A stretch of 14,836 nucleotides of DNA from UBA10427 sp003500135 (GTDB taxonomy: Bacteria > Bacteroidota > Bacteroidia > Cytophagales > Cyclobacteriaceae): positions 1 to 14,836 of the forward strand of contig CAWZYQ010000097.1 of the NCBI GenBank assembly GCA_963966275.1, given 5' to 3'. Below are positions 7,173 to 14,465 of this stretch, piece by piece. Each line of letters opens with the position of its first letter. Position 1 is the stretch's first letter. Below the pieces are notes generated by a model. That model was not told the DNA's origin, did not search any database, and worked only from the letters and a program-made list of their open reading frames with translations. The position numbers and the translations under genes are program-made.

Positions 7173-9242
7173 TTATTTTACTTTTAAATAATCCAGTCCG
7201 AATACATTATTACTGGATTCAGTGTTTTTGCCTTTAATTTGTACCCGTATCGTATTCCAACCTTTCTGTATGTCTATTTTCTTCATTTCAAGTTTTTCAA
7301 CCTTTATTTTTGGTGCGTATCCATCAAATGTCACCTCGTCGCTACCGTTTACTGATAACGTGACAATACCGTAGTTGCCCGACTGTGTCAATTGCAATTC
7401 GAGGTTGGCATCACTTATTGCTTTTGGGCTTTTAAACCTTAAAACCAGTACATCACCGATTTCTGCCTGCCTCCAAACCATTTGGGCGTCTTCTTCCCAA
7501 TCCCAGTTGGCATAGCTACGCGGTAATAACTCCCCTCCATCTATCCGGTGAGCTTCCATTTTTTCCCCTTGAATACTATTTTTTACCATTATAGGGCTGA
7601 TCTCGTCTCTCGATGTAGTGAACCTGACATTTTTCACCGCCTGATCAGGGTCAAAATCATGTTGTGCCCTCGATTCCGGTTTTAAGTAGAAGAAAGTAGT
7701 AGGCGCATAATCCACTTTCGTTGTGGTCCAGTGCCACAGTTCCATGTCCACTTTCAGCTTTTCATTAAATGGAATTTTGTCGAGTGCCCTGAACCTGATA
7801 TTTACCGCTGTGCCCGAGTCGAGGTTGCCTGAACCGTCAGGTTGTGCTATAAATGGATGCTCAAAAAACTCCGGACGGCTCCAGGCATATCCATAGTAAT
7901 CTTCAGTTCCTGTGCCAAAATGCGAAGGAAACTTTTCGCCATCCACATATATTTTCTCATCACCTTCGCCCCACCATGCAGAAGCTGCGTTAAATAGGGT
8001 GATCAAATCTCCTACGTAAACACCCTGGCCTTCAAGGGTTACAAAGTTCAGGTCTTCCGGATCATCACCTCCTCCGGTTGTTTTATCATAAAACTGCTTC
8101 CAGGTACCACCGAAATACATGCTTTGATCATCCCAGGCCCATTCATCCGTGTAGAGCTGCAGGTCATGGATGGCAACTACCTGATCTCCGTAGTTTTTGA
8201 TCTCTATGGTTGCGGTTTCCTGAAATGGCATGGGCCAGAATGAAGCCATGAGGCCATTGTGGAACACCTTGGTATAATAGGTTTCATAGGGGTTGATTTC
8301 ATAACCGGTACCAAAAAAGTCACCGAGAGGTATGGAAAGTGTTTTTTGGTCATCGAATGTCATTGAAACTACCGTTGAGCGCAGGGCCTGGGGCAGGTTT
8401 TCGGCGTCAAGTTTTAGCATGAATGCCTTGATGTATTTTTCACCACCCAGTGTCAATTCAATGTTTTCTCCGGCTGTTAGCTTAATTAATTTTCTGGTTT
8501 CATCGGCGGGGGTCTCAAAAAAACTGGAATACGGGTTTAAAAGCGATAGCTGTGCCTTATCGATTTCTGGAAGATATTTCTGAAGTGAATTATCATCAAA
8601 TGACTCAACATCAGTGCCGGCTTCATACTCCCGGTAATTAATATTGTAATAAACCGCCACGCTTTTTTCCATGATTTCCCCGGCATCGTTTTCTTTGATC
8701 CCCGATCCCTGATAGGTGACCTTGCAGGAATTGTATGGAATAGGAAGGTATAGGTTATGACCCCGGCGTTTATGTATGGTGGTTTTGGAAACAGAAGCAG
8801 ACAAAGGTCGTTCTGCCAGTAAACCGCCACTCATAAGGTCAAATGCCCTGCCTTCAATGGTTGGGGTTTCGGCGTTATCAATGTAAATTCTGAGCGTACC
8901 GTCTCCAGCGCCTTCACCGGCAAATGTCATCCACCAACGAACGATAGCGCCGGGTTTATCTGAGTCAAACATTACCCATTCCGATCCGTTTTCAGTTACT
9001 TCCCTTCGAAGGAAATTGGTCCTGTCCTCGTTGGCAAACCAATTCTCACCTCCAGGTTGTTTCGCGCTTCTGTCGTAGCTGCTGAATTGCTTTGTTTGGT
9101 AGTTGAATTCCGGGAATTTTGCCAGTGCTTCACGATTGGTCATCTCGTTTAGCAAAGTACCCATGGTCACTTTCTGCCCTTTTACAGGTAAGCATAATGC
9201 AGAGATCAGAAGTACAAGTATAGATTTACTGAAGTTGTTCAT
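7173..9242 (-). CDS. Exported GH172 (DUF2961) glycosidase
   Basis: The protein has 689 residues with a signal peptide ending near VKG-Q (residue 22/23). The DUF2961 core starts around FSSYDRSAKQPGGENWFANEDRTNFLRRE and runs through WVMFDSDKPGAIVRWWMTF. Its signature is WWGEGDEKIYVDG followed by FGTGTEDYYGYAWS. The Glu of WGEG (E426) and the Glu of GTGTED (E447) are 21 residues apart. As I recall, this is the spacing of nucleophile Glu270 and acid/base Glu291 in the founding member, alpha-D-fructofuranosidase/difructose dianhydride I synthase. Other GH172 members act on D-arabinofuranosides, so a furanosidase is the best guess. The last ~130 residues (LRFKSPKAISDANLELQLTQSGNYGIVTLSVNG ... GWNTIRVQIKGKNTESSNNVFGLDYLKVK) look like an added beta-sandwich, perhaps carbohydrate-binding. 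It is the first gene of the leftward cluster. Confidence 0.92.
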   Translation of the reverse strand: MNNFSKSILVLLISALCLPVKGQKVTMGTLLNEMTNREALAKFPEFNYQTKQFSSYDRSAKQPGGENWFANEDRTNFLRREVTENGSEWVMFDSDKPGAIVRWWMTFAGEGAGDGTLRIYIDNAETPTIEGRAFDLMSGGLLAERPLSASVSKTTIHKRRGHNLYLPIPYNSCKVTYQGSGIKENDAGEIMEKSVAVYYNINYREYEAGTDVESFDDNSLQKYLPEIDKAQLSLLNPYSSFFETPADETRKLIKLTAGENIELTLGGEKYIKAFMLKLDAENLPQALRSTVVSMTFDDQKTLSIPLGDFFGTGYEINPYETYYTKVFHNGLMASFWPMPFQETATIEIKNYGDQVVAIHDLQLYTDEWAWDDQSMYFGGTWKQFYDKTTGGGDDPEDLNFVTLEGQGVYVGDLITLFNAASAWWGEGDEKIYVDGEKFPSHFGTGTEDYYGYAWSRPEFFEHPFIAQPDGSGNLDSGTAVNIRFRALDKIPFNEKLKVDMELWHWTTTKVDYAPTTFFYLKPESRAQHDFDPDQAVKNVRFTTSRDEISPIMVKNSIQGEKMEAHRIDGGELLPRSYANWDWEEDAQMVWRQAEIGDVLVLRFKSPKAISDANLELQLTQSGNYGIVTLSVNGSDEVTFDGYAPKIKVEKLEMKKIDIQKGWNTIRVQIKGKNTESSNNVFGLDYLKVK

Positions 9243-9280
9243 GGTTTTACATTTTGAGATTCCTTACAAGTTTGAACCCT

Positions 9281-9300
9281 CAAAAACGATTTTGTTTTTG
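9281..9300. repeat. Inverted repeat in the leader of the GH172 gene
   Basis: CAAAAAC (9281-9287) and GTTTTTG (9294-9300) are exact reverse complements with a 6-bp spacer. A flanking T/A pair (9280/9301) adds one more base pair. The repeat lies 39-58 bp before the GH172 start. It could be a leader hairpin or a protein-binding site; the low-complexity arms make chance possible. Confidence 0.35.
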
Positions 9301-9343
9301 ACAGGATATGCGATTTTCTTAAAAGTTGCTTAAACCTTTGAGC

Positions 9344-9351
9344 AAGCGCTT
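9344..9351. promoter_or_regulatory. AAGCGCTT palindrome, candidate LacI-type operator before GH172
   Basis: AAGCGCTT is an exact palindrome with the central CG flanked by AA/TT, the core found in many LacI-family operators. It lies 102-109 bp upstream of the GH172 start, where a promoter for the leftward operon would be expected. GCTTAA occurs at 9348-9353 and again at 9328-9333, exactly 20 bp away, about two helical turns. The outer bases are not symmetric. I saw no clear TAnnTTTG box nearby, so the promoter itself is unplaced. Confidence 0.4.
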
Positions 9352-9723
9352 AAGGGCAATATTACGACAAATTAATGAACTACCCAAATGTTGAAAAGGC
9401 CTACTGGAAATAGCGCTGAACTACGCGGGTACTTCTAAATTATTAATGTTCTAAAACACATAAAGAGAGTGCAAAAAAAAGGGGAGTGGTTAAAAAGTCA
9501 GAATCGGGAAACTTAATGCGTTACACACAATGCTTCACATGGATATCCATTATAAGTTGTTAAAACTTTACGTCGGTGGGTCTTTCAAAGCTTCAGCACA
9601 ATGAGGTTAGGTTGGCAAGCAATACCTATCCCCAGGTTAAACCCTGCCTTCCTGACAGTATCGTCGCGATCGTCAGCCGTCATTAGAAATTTGTAATGAC
9701 GGTTTCAGGTTAATGCTTAATAC
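9352..9723. other. Gene-free stretch between GH172 promoter region and epimerase relic
   Basis: No open frame of convincing length or recognisable protein similarity is seen on either strand, and no tRNA or repeat array. The only clear structure is the hairpin at 9677-9702. Some short stretches could be old coding sequence, but stops interrupt all frames and nothing can be named. Confidence 0.5.
9677..9702. repeat. Strong hairpin downstream of the epimerase relic
   Basis: CCGTCATTA (9677-9685) and TAATGACGG (9694-9702) pair perfectly over 9 bp around an 8-nt loop (GAAATTTG); a G-U pair can extend it. It lies 24 bp beyond the last relic codons of the leftward epimerase pseudogene, where its terminator would sit, but lacks a T-tract on either side. 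It may be the surviving terminator stem of that dead gene. Confidence 0.45.
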
Positions 9724-9725
9724 TA

Positions 9726-10645
9726 CTATTGCAATGCTAGAAGCACATAACCGAAAATGGCTGCAACGATTATAAAATCAGTGCCCATTAGATGTGCTAT
9801 CATATAGGTAATTGGCGGATTACCTGCTAAGTCGAATGCTTCCCAGATAGACTCAACTACCCTCGCCAACAAAAGCGCTAATCTTTTTGGTATTCGTATG
9901 TTCCCCATTTCCATACCTTATCTATTTATTAACGCTCGCATAAAGGACTTGTATTCTACTATTTCCTTATCTTTTGTAAGGAATATCCCTATGGCCTTAT
10001 TGTTTTTGAGCGCTGGTTAATATAGCGCTAAAAAAATTTTGAACGTGACAGGTAGCCATATGATGGTGGGCGCCGCCAATTGTCGGGAAACCGATTTTTT
10101 CAATTGTCCATCTGAAATTCTACATGATACGCATACAGGGACTTCAAATGACACGAGGTATAGTATTATGAGCTGGATTTGGTCTTTACATTTTATAATT
10201 TCCTTTTCAGCCAACATTTTTGATTTCAGATCACTGCAATCAATCATATTTTTGGGTTGATAGTCTTCCCTGATATCAATCAGTGATTCGCCATATAGGG
10301 CTGTATCTGAAGCACTTATGTAAATGAATTATTTTACCCCCGCAGAGATTGCCTTTTCTAAAGGTATGCGGGTAGCATACACATTTATAATATAAAACTC
10401 ATAGAAATCTCCTGAAAATTGAATCTTGGCGCCAGCATGGATAATTTCTTCTAAATCATTTATTGAAAAGACAAGTTCTTCTATCGTCGACAGATCACCC
10501 CAATTAGCACGTGCCCCCAGATCATTAATGATTTGTTCCGCTGCTTCGCTTCTAACCAGTCCAAACACCTTTGTTGTTCTTTTATTAATTCTTCAATCAG
10601 TTGGTTTCCAACAAAACCTATAGCGCCTGTTACGAATAATTTCAT
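9726..10645 (-). pseudogene. Decayed NAD(P)-dependent epimerase/dehydratase (extended SDR)
   Basis: Joining three frames gives a nearly full-length (~305 codon) sugar-nucleotide-epimerase or 3-beta-HSD-like protein. It starts at the ATG at 10645 (MKLFVTGAIGFVGNQLIEEL, the Rossmann GxxGxxG loop) and shifts frame at 10569-10571. It continues VFGLVRSEAAEQIINDLGARANWGDL and IIHAGAKIQFSGDFYEFYIINVYATR to GVK. A TAA at 10329-10331 then interrupts; FIYISASDTALYGESL and SDLKSKMLAEKEII follow in the same frame. A second shift near 10161-10163 leads to TGA (10144-10146), TAG (10120-10122) and FPTIGGAHHHMATCHVQNFFSAILTSAQ. A third shift in an A-run at 10003-10007 leads to GIFLTKDKEIVEYKSFMRALINR, TAA (9918-9920), and GNIRIPKRLALLLARVVESIWEAFDLAGNPPITYMIAHLMGTDFII. 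The catalytic Tyr of YxxxK appears as Asp. No function is expected to remain. Confidence 0.88.
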
Positions 10646-10912
10646 GATATTTTTTGTAGGTTTTTTAAATCAATACGACATCATTTTTTTATCATTTACA
10701 TATTCGTTATATATGTTCTTGTAATTAGTCAGTACGCTACCTAAAGTATTTAAGGGCAATGTTCATTGGATCACTAATTTTCTTTTATTTACAGTCATCC
10801 CCGGTTTTTATTCATATGCCTGTTTGAGTTTGTAAGTACTGGCACCAGCTATTTAATCGAATGGTATTTTGAATTGACATTTTTAGTGAATGTTTCTTAT
10901 CAATGTCTATCA
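10646..10912. other. AT-rich intergenic region before the epimerase relic
   Basis: This 267-bp stretch has no coding potential I can support. It would have held the promoter of the epimerase. It contains TTAAGGGCAAT at 10750-10760, an 11-mer also found at 9350-9360 at nearly the same distance upstream of GH172. No terminator with a T-tract is visible for the CPBP gene that ends at 10913. Confidence 0.4.
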
Positions 10913-11776
10913 TTATTGTATTGGCCATTTCTTTAGAAAATATTTTACCCAAAAAACTGACAAGGTAGTTGGTACTATTCCTAAAGAAAATACAATACCA
11001 TAAAAGGCCTCAATTTCAGCAGGTGCAGATGAACCAATATAGCCGGTAATAGTGCCCACAAATAAATTAATCAGGTAGTGCACCAAAGCAACAGGTAGAA
11101 GACTTTTTGTCCTTATAAAAAGATATCCATAAAATATTCCTAAAATAAAGGCCCATATTACTTGGCCGAGTACCCATATCGTTTCTTTATCACCTGAAAG
11201 ATTTAACAAATGAATCAATCCAAACCCGAAAGCAGAAAACAATATGGCTTTTTTTGGGGAATACTTATTCAAGAAAACGGTTAGTATGATTCCTCGAAAA
11301 ACAAATTCCTCGAGAAGTGAAGGCAATGCTACCAGGTAACCATTTGAATTTGGTGGGAACTCATTTGAAAATTCGAAAATCTCTCTTAAGAATACAATAT
11401 TTACCTGAGCGCCTTGTGATATTCGATAAATTATTGTGCCAATAGCCTGACTTGTAAGGAAAAAAATATAACAGCTTAAGCCGATAATCATCAGTTTTCC
11501 AAATGGTCTAAGCTTGAGCAGGCCAATGGCCTGCAGATATTGATTCAGATTGCTTTTCCCAATAGGGATTTTAAACCAAAACGGCACAATAATGAAGACT
11601 ATTAACAAATTTGAGATAGCTGCCGGAAGGGTTTGGATCAGCGAATTATCAAAATTAAATTGAAGTATTTCATAAAGGAAAATTGAGGTGGCAGACATAG
11701 TAATCACTATGGCAATAAGAACCACAACAAGTGCAACCCAGGGATGGTCTTTCAGTCGATATTTCGCAGTTTTCAT
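10913..11776 (-). CDS. CPBP-family intramembrane glutamic protease
   Basis: This is a 287-residue multi-pass membrane protein with about eight hydrophobic segments. It carries all CPBP/Rce1-type motifs: EExxxR (E156, E157, R161 in LLEEFVFRG), FxxxH (F185-H189 in FGLIH) and HxxxN (H233-N237 in HYLIN). These residues form the membrane-embedded active site in the Rce1 family. CPBP members include CAAX-type proteases and bacteriocin-immunity-like proteins; the substrate here cannot be read from sequence. The N-terminus (MKTAKYRLKDHPWVALVVV) has a short basic cytoplasmic segment before the first helix. The gene stands alone, divergent from the DUF4914 gene, with the epimerase relic downstream. Confidence 0.93.
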   Translation of the reverse strand: MKTAKYRLKDHPWVALVVVLIAIVITMSATSIFLYEILQFNFDNSLIQTLPAAISNLLIVFIIVPFWFKIPIGKSNLNQYLQAIGLLKLRPFGKLMIIGLSCYIFFLTSQAIGTIIYRISQGAQVNIVFLREIFEFSNEFPPNSNGYLVALPSLLEEFVFRGIILTVFLNKYSPKKAILFSAFGFGLIHLLNLSGDKETIWVLGQVIWAFILGIFYGYLFIRTKSLLPVALVHYLINLFVGTITGYIGSSAPAEIEAFYGIVFSLGIVPTTLSVFWVKYFLKKWPIQ

Positions 11777-12237
11777 TTTACTGGAAAAGCTTCATGAACC
11801 TTTGTCAATGATATTTATTCAAAGCCTGCATCAGAATAACATATTTTACACTTTTTAAATTTCCCTGGTTGGCATGGCATTGGTCTTCAAAATGCCTTAC
11901 ATGAAATGCAGCATAATGAACAATATCTGATTGGCCTTACACAATTTGATATGTTTCAAAACACATGCAGTTAGGTATATACAATCACTGCAGATACGCA
12001 CAAAGCCTTCCCGGTAAATGACAATGACATATTGTCAAAAAGGTAACGCCAAAACCCCGTTTTTTAATTTGTGTGGTAGAGCATAGTAGTTGATCTGATC
12101 CTCCCTCCTGGTCAATAAACCATGCTATCGTCTAATCATATTGGCTTACTGACTATCAGCTGATTTTATTATACTGACTTAAAAATATTTAAACAATAAA
12201 CAATGATAGCAACACTTTTATCAAAAAAATTAACATT
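11777..12237. other. Divergent intergenic region between CPBP protease and DUF4914 genes
   Basis: About 460 bp hold no supportable gene. The region should contain both divergent promoters. The notable element is the inverted repeat at 12019-12037. An open frame does extend upstream of 12269 to an ATG at 12203, but I treat that extension as leader rather than coding. Confidence 0.5.
12019..12037. promoter_or_regulatory. Inverted repeat TGACAAT-N5-ATTGTCA, candidate operator
   Basis: TGACAAT (12019-12025) and ATTGTCA (12031-12037) are exact reverse complements with a 5-bp spacer (GACAT), giving a 19-bp dyad typical of a dimeric regulator site. It lies 243 bp upstream of the CPBP start and about 215 bp upstream of the DUF4914 -10-type box, so which gene it controls is unclear. 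It lacks a T-tract and is weak as a terminator. Confidence 0.4.
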
Positions 12238-12245
12238 TAATTTTG
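12238..12245 (+). promoter_or_regulatory. Bacteroidota -7 box (TAATTTTG) of the DUF4914 gene
   Basis: TAATTTTG is an exact match to the TAnnTTTG -7 element of Bacteroidota sigma-ABfr promoters. Transcription would begin near 12252, only ~17 nt before the ATG at 12269. The -33 region (around 12214-12218, CTTTTA) is only a poor TTTG match. The box lies inside the longest open frame, which argues that the ATG at 12203 is not the start. Confidence 0.5.
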
Positions 12246-12268
12246 TAAAATACATCAAACTTAATATT

Positions 12269-14155
12269 ATGACTGAAATGGAAATGACCTCAGAAAAGCT
12301 TCGTATTGGAAACATCACCGAACTGCAGGAGTTGCTGAAGGCGGCGCCAAGCGTCACGGTTGCCCGGAATGTGAAGGAACTGGTAGAACTTGCTGTTGGT
12401 GGTGAGGGAAATAATTTTCATGAAGTGCGGTACGATTTACCTGATGGGCGCAGCTATCTTGAGGCCGAAGTTGCCCGGGCCAAAAACGGGATTGCGGCCA
12501 ACTATACAGAGGTGTATATGCGTAGGCGAGACCCGAAATGTATGGTGATTGCTGATGACCTTCCCACTGATAAACCTACTTTTAAAAATCGATTTGGGTA
12601 TGAGTTTGATTCCCTGAGGGAAGAAACTTTTGAATGGTTGAAAACGCAAGACCTGGCCATGTTCTATTTTTATGCCGGAAAACGCGGTATGGGATACCAC
12701 GCGGTAGCCGTTATCCCGGCCAATGCCGGGTTCTTTGGCCTCGGACTGGCCCTTTTGCAAGGCATAGTTGATCCCAATGAGATGCCGGATGATTTCGCTC
12801 CGGAAGCGGTGATTTACACGGCTCCTCCTTTCCGCCATACTCATTTTGAAGGAAAGCAAGTGGTAGTGCACAATAGGATGCCTGGTAAATACGAAATGTT
12901 TTCTTATAACCTGTATCCTGGCCCAAGTGCGAAAAAAGGTGTGTACGGCATGTTGATCGGAAAAGGAGAAGAAGAGGGCTGGGTTACCGCCCACTGTTCT
13001 ACCGTTAGAGCTATTACCCCATATGACAATGTAGTTACCCTGATGCACGAAGGCGCCAGTGGTGGCGGTAAAAGTGAAATGTTGCAACAGCCTCACCGTG
13101 AATTGGAGGGTAGTTTACTTTTGGGTAAAAATATCCTGACCAATGAAAAGCGCACACTGGAATTGCCAAGGACGTGCGACCTCGAACCGGTAACGGACGA
13201 TATGGCGCTTTGCCACCCTAATCTTCAACAGGATGCCAAAAAGCTATGGCTCGAAGATGCAGAAGATGCCTGGTTCGTTCGCGTAGACCATATTGACGAT
13301 TACGGTACGGACCTGATGCTCGAGAAAATTACAGCAAAGCCAGAAGAGCCCTTGTTATTCCTGAATATCGAAGCGGTACCCGGAGGCAGAGCGCTAATTT
13401 GGGACCATAAAGAAGATGAGCCGGGAGTTCCATGCCCCAATCCGAGGGTGATTTTACCCCGGGAAATCGTTCCTGGAATATATTCCGAACCGGTTAGGGT
13501 AGATATCAGAAGTATTGGGCTACGTACCCCGCCTTGTACAATGGAGAACCCGAACTATGGGATAGTTGGTATCATGCATATGTTGCCACCGGCGCTTGCC
13601 TGGTTGTGGCGTTTAGTTGCTCCACGTGGTCATGCTAACCCGAGTATTATTCAAACGAAAGGCATTAGCAGCGAAGGTGTGGGTAGCTACTGGCCATTCG
13701 CCACTGGAAAAAAGGTGAAGCAGGCCAACCTCTTACTCGATCAAATCGTACGCACCCCGGGTGTAAAATACATTCTGACGCCAAACCAATATATTGGCGC
13801 CTGGAAAACGAGCTTTATGCCGCAATGGATCAGTCGTGAGTACCTGGCGCGTAAAGGTAATGCCAACTTCCCAGCAGATCAGTTGAGCGCTTCGCGATGC
13901 AGCCTGTTGGGTTATGCCTTAAATACCATGAAGGTAGAAGGAATCCAGATACCAAAGTGGTTCCTGAAAGTGGAATACCAGGAGGAAGTAGGTAAAGAAG
14001 CGTATGACCAGGGCGCTAAAATATTGTACGACTTCTTTATCAAAACACTGTCACAGTTTCAGGATAATACATTGGATCCTTTGGGTAATAGAATCATCGA
14101 ATGTTGCCTGGATCATGGTAGCGTGGATGATTATGAACAGATATTAAAATCTTAA
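12269..14155 (+). CDS. DUF4914 protein, PEP-carboxykinase-like P-loop protein of unknown function
   Basis: I recognise this as the DUF4914 family, large cytosolic proteins common in Bacteroidota with no known function. From the ATG at 12269 it has 628 residues, the usual family size. The longer frame from 12203 adds 22 residues (MIATLLSKKLTFNFVKYIKLNI) that overlap a -7 box, so I reject that start. GASGGGKS (residues 262-269) is a P-loop. It follows AHCSTVRAITPYDNVVTLMHE, and this order parallels MHCSAN...GLSGTGKT of ATP-dependent phosphoenolpyruvate carboxykinase. Later NPRVILPREI resembles the TRVxYPI segment, and HMLPPALAWLWRL resembles the VLPPVSRL segment of the same enzyme. I infer a PEPCK-like fold that binds ATP or GTP; the reaction is unknown. 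No signal peptide or membrane segment is present. The gene is monocistronic, ending in strong hairpins. Confidence 0.85.
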   Translation: MTEMEMTSEKLRIGNITELQELLKAAPSVTVARNVKELVELAVGGEGNNFHEVRYDLPDGRSYLEAEVARAKNGIAANYTEVYMRRRDPKCMVIADDLPTDKPTFKNRFGYEFDSLREETFEWLKTQDLAMFYFYAGKRGMGYHAVAVIPANAGFFGLGLALLQGIVDPNEMPDDFAPEAVIYTAPPFRHTHFEGKQVVVHNRMPGKYEMFSYNLYPGPSAKKGVYGMLIGKGEEEGWVTAHCSTVRAITPYDNVVTLMHEGASGGGKSEMLQQPHRELEGSLLLGKNILTNEKRTLELPRTCDLEPVTDDMALCHPNLQQDAKKLWLEDAEDAWFVRVDHIDDYGTDLMLEKITAKPEEPLLFLNIEAVPGGRALIWDHKEDEPGVPCPNPRVILPREIVPGIYSEPVRVDIRSIGLRTPPCTMENPNYGIVGIMHMLPPALAWLWRLVAPRGHANPSIIQTKGISSEGVGSYWPFATGKKVKQANLLLDQIVRTPGVKYILTPNQYIGAWKTSFMPQWISREYLARKGNANFPADQLSASRCSLLGYALNTMKVEGIQIPKWFLKVEYQEEVGKEAYDQGAKILYDFFIKTLSQFQDNTLDPLGNRIIECCLDHGSVDDYEQILKS

Positions 14156-14176
14156 TGATAATTCCTGTTTTCGTAT

Positions 14177-14195
14177 TCGTTTTATTTTAAAACGA
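14177..14195. repeat. Hairpin directly after the DUF4914 stop
   Basis: TCGTTTTA (14177-14184) and TAAAACGA (14188-14195) pair perfectly over 8 bp around a TTT loop, 21 bp after the stop codon. It is AT-rich and stands in tandem with the stronger terminator at 14208-14236. It may help 3'-end stability or be a minor terminator. Confidence 0.45.
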
Positions 14196-14207
14196 GTTTA
14201 ATTAAAC

Positions 14208-14236
14208 CAGCCGGTAATTTTTTGCCGGCTGTTTTT
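14208..14236 (+). terminator. Intrinsic terminator of the DUF4914 gene
   Basis: CAGCCGG (14208-14214) and CCGGCTG (14225-14231) form a perfect 7-bp GC-rich stem with a T-rich 10-nt loop. It is followed by TTTTTGTTTG. It lies 53 bp beyond the stop codon and is a textbook rho-independent terminator on the plus strand. Confidence 0.9.
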
Positions 14237-14465
14237 GTTTGTTGCTGCCTCAATTTCTCCTTAGTTAAAACGTAGAATAGTTGATCAATACCCAACGCTT
14301 TTTCAGATTTTCAAAACAACGGTTTAAGGTCTTCCAAACTGCTGCCAGGAACGTAATGCGTTTCGAAATAAAGGGGTTTAATTGTAGAAATATCAATGCA
14401 GAACGGGCAGACCAAGATAGAATTACATTTGAGCTATAATGACATAATTTGGGGAATCACCTATT
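14237..14465. other. Gene-free stretch between DUF4914 terminator and RES gene
   Basis: No start-to-stop gene is supported. On the minus strand, 14433-14311 is a stop-free stretch of 41 codons with protein-like composition (TIKPLYFETHYVPGSSLEDLKPLF before TGA at 14313-14311). The same frame continues KSEKALGIDQLFYVLTKE after the TGA. It has no start codon and I cannot name a family, so it may be a gene fragment or chance. Confidence 0.3.

Noticed and set aside
9600..9660. Possible tRNA-like pairing (GGTTAGG with CCTATCC)
   Set aside because: One mismatch in the stem, no T-loop consensus and no cloverleaf can be drawn.
9344..10029. Five AGCGCT hexamers within about 700 bp (9345, 9412, 9874, 10009, 10024)
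   Set aside because: At least two lie in former coding codons of the epimerase relic and their flanks differ, so I treat the cluster as chance; only the AAGCGCTT copy has a fitting position.
10003..10571. Programmed frameshifting or stop-codon readthrough in the epimerase
   Set aside because: Three shifts and all three stop codon types, with a lost catalytic Tyr, fit plain decay. No slippery site plus structure, and no SECIS-like element at the TGA, was seen.
12437..13096. 219-codon minus-strand open frame opposite the DUF4914 gene
   Set aside because: It is antisense to a well-supported gene, rich in His/Arg/Phe from reverse reading, with no family features.
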